Assembly (NCBI GenBank): GCA_049522565.1
Contig: JBEKNT010000010.1
Span: 1-40,247 of the forward strand
Direction: 5' to 3'
From: JASHVB01 sp049522565
GTDB taxonomy: Bacteria; Pseudomonadota; Alphaproteobacteria; Acetobacterales; Acetobacteraceae
DNA: 40,247 nt
Shown: one piece after another, positions 37,820 through 40,247 of the stretch
Position numbering within the stretch: position 1 is the first letter of the stretch
How the letters are laid out: each line of letters starts with the position of its first letter
The notes under the pieces: model-generated
The model's database searches: none
What the model was told of the DNA's origin: nothing
Seen by the model: the letters and a program-made list of their open reading frames with translations, nothing else
Position numbers and translations under genes: made by a program

Positions 37820-37923
37820 GGCAGTACCCTCGTCGTCATAGCGGTGGCTCCATCGTCACGCGGTGCCTCCATCGTCACGGCGATGCCTCCGGCGTCATGG
37901 CGGTGCCTTCGGCGTCATGGCAT
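37820..37923 (-). repeat. Tandem 19-20 bp units forming a stop-start chain of mini-ORFs
   Basis: On the minus strand five units (starts at 37918, 37898, 37878, 37859, 37839) each carry ATGACG or GTGACG and a GAGG-like sequence 6-8 bases before the next start. Reading from each start gives 7-codon peptides (for example MTPKAPP, MTPEASP) that end in TGA overlapping the next start as ATGA or GTGA. The unit at 37878 is 19 bp, so its reading runs 20 codons to the yceD start. The chain begins at the TAAATG of the chaperone stop and ends at the yceD ATG at 37819. Confidence 0.8.
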
Positions 37924-38484
37924 TTACCGGGCCGCGGACAGCGCCTCCGCCGGCGGCAGGAAGGCCGCACTGCCGCCGGCAAGGTCAGCAAACTCCTGGC
38001 GATCGAGAAATGCCGCCTGCGCCGTCACCAGCCGGGCGAGGGCAGCGGCGCAGCCGTCCGGCGGCGCTGCGCCACGCCACACATTGCGCACCAGGGCTGC
38101 CTCCAGGGCCGCCGCGTCGCCCGCCGCCAGCGCCGCCTCATAGGCGTGGGCGCGGCCGTTGAACGCCTCCCACATCGCGCGCACCCGGCGGCCGACCGAC
38201 AGGTCGCCGACCCCCATTTCCCGCAGACTCACATCCATGTCGCTGAACATCGCGTCGAACACCGCCTGCGCCAGGGTCGGCCCCGGTTCCGCTTCGCGCT
38301 GCAGCCGGCGGACCAGCAGGAAAGCGTGCAGGCACACCAGGTCGAACCGGCCGTCCAGCGTGTCGGCCACGCCGAGCGACTGATACAGCAATCGCTCGCG
38401 CGCCGCCGCCACCGCCGTCGCGTAGAGGTTGAATCCGGCGCGCTCGTGGCGGCCTCGCCGTGCCAGACCGAAGAATGCGGCCAA
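37924..38484 (-). CDS. Ubiquinol-cytochrome c chaperone (Cbp3 family)
   Basis: A 186-residue protein related to mitochondrial Cbp3, which assists cytochrome b in the bc1 complex. The blocks LYATAVAAARERLLYQSLGV, DGRFDLVCLHAFLLVRRLQR, LAQAVFDAMFSDMDVSLREM and GVGDLSVGRRVRAMWEAFNG are characteristic. The start is TTG 38484 (AAFFGLARRGRHER), with AAGGA ahead; the frame upstream to 38559 is Arg-rich and lacks family similarity. It diverges from bamE over 138 bp and leads into yceD. A bc1 complex fits the electron-transfer emphasis of the genome but this gene is common in the class. Confidence 0.88.
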   Translation of the reverse strand: MAAFFGLARRGRHERAGFNLYATAVAAARERLLYQSLGVADTLDGRFDLVCLHAFLLVRRLQREAEPGPTLAQAVFDAMFSDMDVSLREMGVGDLSVGRRVRAMWEAFNGRAHAYEAALAAGDAAALEAALVRNVWRGAAPPDGCAAALARLVTAQAAFLDRQEFADLAGGSAAFLPPAEALSAAR

Positions 38485-38622
38485 CGTTGTTCCTTTCCCG
38501 ACCGGTCGCGCCCGCCACCGCCGCATCGCCGATTGACAGCGCGGGCGCGGACGTGACACGCACAGTTAGGATTGCGGCGGTTTCCCGTCCAGCCGAAGCT
38601 GCCGCCCGCCTTGAGGAATAGC

Positions 38623-39111
38623 ATGTCCAGATCGTCCATCGCCCGCGCTGCCGCGCTGGGACTCAGTCTGTTGCTCGCCGGCTGCGGCTGGCTGGCGCCG
38701 CCGCCGACGGTGCGCGGCAATCACCCGGATGCGGACCAGTTGAAGGAGCTGACGCCAGGCACCTCGACGAAGCAGGACGTCACCGCGCTGATCGGCTCGC
38801 CCACCGCGCATGCCACGTTCGACGACAACACCTGGATCTATATCGGCGAACAGACCCAGAAGCGCATCGGCGAGACCCCGGCGGTGGTCAGCCAGAAGGT
38901 CGTGATTGCCACGTTCAACGACGCCGGCGTGCTGGAGCGTATCGACGTGAAGGGCCAGGCGGATGCGATGCCGGTGTCGGTGATCGCCCGCACCACGCCA
39001 TCGCCGGGCACCGAGGCGGGCTTCCTCCAGCAGTTGTTCGGCAACATCGGCAAGTTCGTGCCGGGTGGCTCGACCCCGGGGATCGGTGGCGGCGCACCCA
39101 CGCCGTACTGA
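38623..39111 (+). CDS. bamE: Outer-membrane assembly lipoprotein BamE (SmpA/OmlA)
   Basis: A 162-residue lipoprotein of the BAM complex that inserts beta-barrel proteins, which here would include the MtrB-type porin. The signal peptide ends in the lipobox LLAGC with Cys21 as lipid site. The SmpA/OmlA domain shows LKELTPGTSTKQDVTALIGS, TFDDNTWIYIGEQTQK and VVIATFNDAGVLERI. The C-terminal 45 residues are Gly/Pro-rich. GAGGAA precedes the ATG at 38623, which fixes the start over the longer frame. It is divergent from the chaperone gene. Confidence 0.93.
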   Translation: MSRSSIARAAALGLSLLLAGCGWLAPPPTVRGNHPDADQLKELTPGTSTKQDVTALIGSPTAHATFDDNTWIYIGEQTQKRIGETPAVVSQKVVIATFNDAGVLERIDVKGQADAMPVSVIARTTPSPGTEAGFLQQLFGNIGKFVPGGSTPGIGGGAPTPY

Positions 39112-39275
39112 GGCTGCGTCTCCGTTTGGCTGCCCGCCTGCTTCCTGCCGCTATGGGCTGGGGGCGCCCCCGTCTTGGCCGATCATAAGCGGACCGTACA
39201 CGCCCGTACTGACTTGCCTGCCGCACGGGCGTCGGTTGGGGGGCAAAATCGGGGCGGCGGTGCCGACGCCCAAGA

Positions 39276-40088
39276 TCACACTGCAGAGGTCTGATTTTGC
39301 TTAATTATCTGCCATGCCGCTTCCATTTCCTCCAGCGACATGTCGGCTAGCGTGTTTCCCGTAACTTCCGCACGTTGTTCCATTGCCTGGAAGCGGTGCA
39401 TGAACTTCCGGTTGGCGTGGCGCAGGCAGGCCTCCGGGTCGAGGTTCAACTTGCGTGCGAGGTTGGCGAGCACGAACAGCAGGTCGCCCACCTCGTCGGT
39501 CAACCGCGCCGGATCGGCCTGATCCAGCTCGGCGCGCAGCTCGGCAACTTCTTCATCCAGTTTCTCAAGCACCGCCTCGGCGTTGGGCCAGTCGAAGCCG
39601 ACGCGCGCGGCGCGGGCGGTCAGCTTGGCGGCGCGGACCAGGGCGGGCAGGGCGGTCGGCACACCGGTGAGCACGCCGGTCTCCGCGCGGGCGGCGCGTT
39701 CGGCGGATTTCTGCGCCTCCCAGGCGGCGGTTTGCGCCGCGGCATCGCGGGCCGCCGCATCGCCGAAGACGTGCGGATGGCGGCGGATCATCTTGTCGGC
39801 GATGGCGCGCGCCACATCGGCGAAGGCGAAGCGGCCGGCTTCCTCAGCCATGCGCGCGTGATAGACCACCTGGAACAGCAGGTCGCCGAGTTCGTCGGGC
39901 AGAGCGGCGAAGTCGCGCCGGGCGATGGCGTCGGCGACCTCGTAGGCTTCCTCGATCGTGTAGGGGGCGATCGAGTCGAAGTCCTGCTGCTGGTCCCAGG
40001 GGCAGCCGCCGGCCGGGTCGCGCAATGCGGCCATGATGTCGAGCAAGCGGCGGAGTTCGGCCTCGGGCGAGGCGGAGGAGGAGGTCAT
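39276..40088 (-). CDS. mazG: Nucleoside triphosphate pyrophosphohydrolase MazG
   Basis: A 270-residue MazG that hydrolyses (d)NTPs to NMP and pyrophosphate, cleaning pools of unusual nucleotides. Two MazG domains are visible: domain 1 with CPWDQQQDFDSIAPYTIEEA, EAYEVADAI and DELGDLLFQVVYHARM, domain 2 with EEVAELRAEL and DEVGDLLFVLANLARKL, each with the EExxE-12-ExxD type metal site. Between them lies RRHPHVFGD. The start at 40088 (MTSSSASPEAELRRLLDIM) matches the family; the frame is open 93 bases further without similarity. It converges with bamE over about 165 bases that hold no gene. Confidence 0.95.
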   Translation of the reverse strand: MTSSSASPEAELRRLLDIMAALRDPAGGCPWDQQQDFDSIAPYTIEEAYEVADAIARRDFAALPDELGDLLFQVVYHARMAEEAGRFAFADVARAIADKMIRRHPHVFGDAAARDAAAQTAAWEAQKSAERAARAETGVLTGVPTALPALVRAAKLTARAARVGFDWPNAEAVLEKLDEEVAELRAELDQADPARLTDEVGDLLFVLANLARKLNLDPEACLRHANRKFMHRFQAMEQRAEVTGNTLADMSLEEMEAAWQIIKQNQTSAV

Positions 40089-40151
40089 GCGCGGCGGATA
40101 AGGCGGGCAGGGGGTCCGGCGCAACAGGACAATCGGGTGAAGGAAGCAAGG

Positions 40152-40224
40152 CCAGGGGCTTTGCCCCTGGAACCCCACCAAGGGGCTCTGCCCCTTGGAG
40201 CCCCGCCAAGGGCGGAGCCCTTGG
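40152..40224. repeat. Three consecutive GC hairpins at the right edge
   Basis: CCAGGGGC-TTT-GCCCCTGG type hairpin at 40152-40170, CCAAGGGG...CCCCTTGG at 40178-40198 and CCAAGGGC...GCCCTTGG at 40206-40224, each with a 3-5 base loop. Such GGGGCTYTGCCCC clusters are frequent between genes in Acetobacteraceae-like genomes as I recall them. They may end a gene outside the window. Confidence 0.6.
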
Positions 40225-40247
40225 GACCCTTCAGTTGGCTGGGTGGA

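Overview
The window comes from a high-GC Gram-negative bacterium, most likely an alphaproteobacterium of the Rhodospirillales/Acetobacteraceae type. The evidence is indirect: strong G/C at third codon positions, the smpB/dapA/soluble lytic transglycosylase neighbourhood, the set YceD (DUF177) - ubiquinol-cytochrome c chaperone - BamE, a periplasmic and outer-membrane inventory, and GC-rich hairpin repeats. No rRNA, tRNA, CRISPR array, transposase or phage gene was recognised.

Left part (1-14.4 kb): the 5' end of a bd-type quinol oxidase (cydA) and a small DUF2892 membrane protein are transcribed away from an ArsR-family regulator that has the two cysteines of BigR/SqrR persulfide sensors. Two face-to-face promoters share one palindrome. 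An RND efflux pair follows, with an FNR-type box in front. Then come mixed housekeeping and stress genes: a DUF1203 protein, a frameshifted glutathione peroxidase, a molybdopterin oxidoreductase, smpB, two overlapping unknown genes that look inserted, dapA, a lytic transglycosylase, a hydrolase and pgpA.

Centre (14.4-28.4 kb): a multiheme cytochrome locus that reads as an extracellular electron transfer system. One minus-strand pair encodes a decaheme MtrA/PioA-type cytochrome and an MtrB/PioB-type porin fused to an OmpA peptidoglycan-binding domain. A divergent plus-strand operon encodes a small membrane protein, a nine-heme cytochrome with a C-terminal anchor, a HydC/FdnI-type cytochrome b, HemG (quinone-linked protoporphyrinogen oxidase), a short unknown ORF and a UbiE-like methyltransferase. 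Facing it is a minus-strand set of five small cytochrome genes: a four-domain tetraheme protein, two tandem class I cytochromes, a membrane-bound monoheme protein and a PSCyt1-like cytochrome. A decayed second MtrB-type porin lies upstream of that set. Two perfect FNR-type boxes lie in front of plus-strand genes, and a conserved block of about 39 bp lies upstream of both minus-strand cytochrome sets. I infer the route: quinone pool - nine-heme/cytochrome b complex - small periplasmic cytochromes - decaheme - MtrB-OmpA pore - outside. The direction (metal reduction or Fe(II) oxidation) cannot be read from sequence alone.

Right part (28.4-40.2 kb): a GGDEF-EAL signalling protein, argE, a small XRE regulator, a TolB-like/TPR protein and a truncated copy of its N-terminus (both with single-base frameshifts), an MFS carrier, a DUF1185 protein with a hexapeptide tail repeat, yceD, a ubiquinol-cytochrome c chaperone, bamE and mazG. 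Between the chaperone gene and yceD lies a chain of tandem 19-20 bp units, each carrying a Shine-Dalgarno-like sequence and a start codon, with stop and start codons overlapping from one unit to the next.
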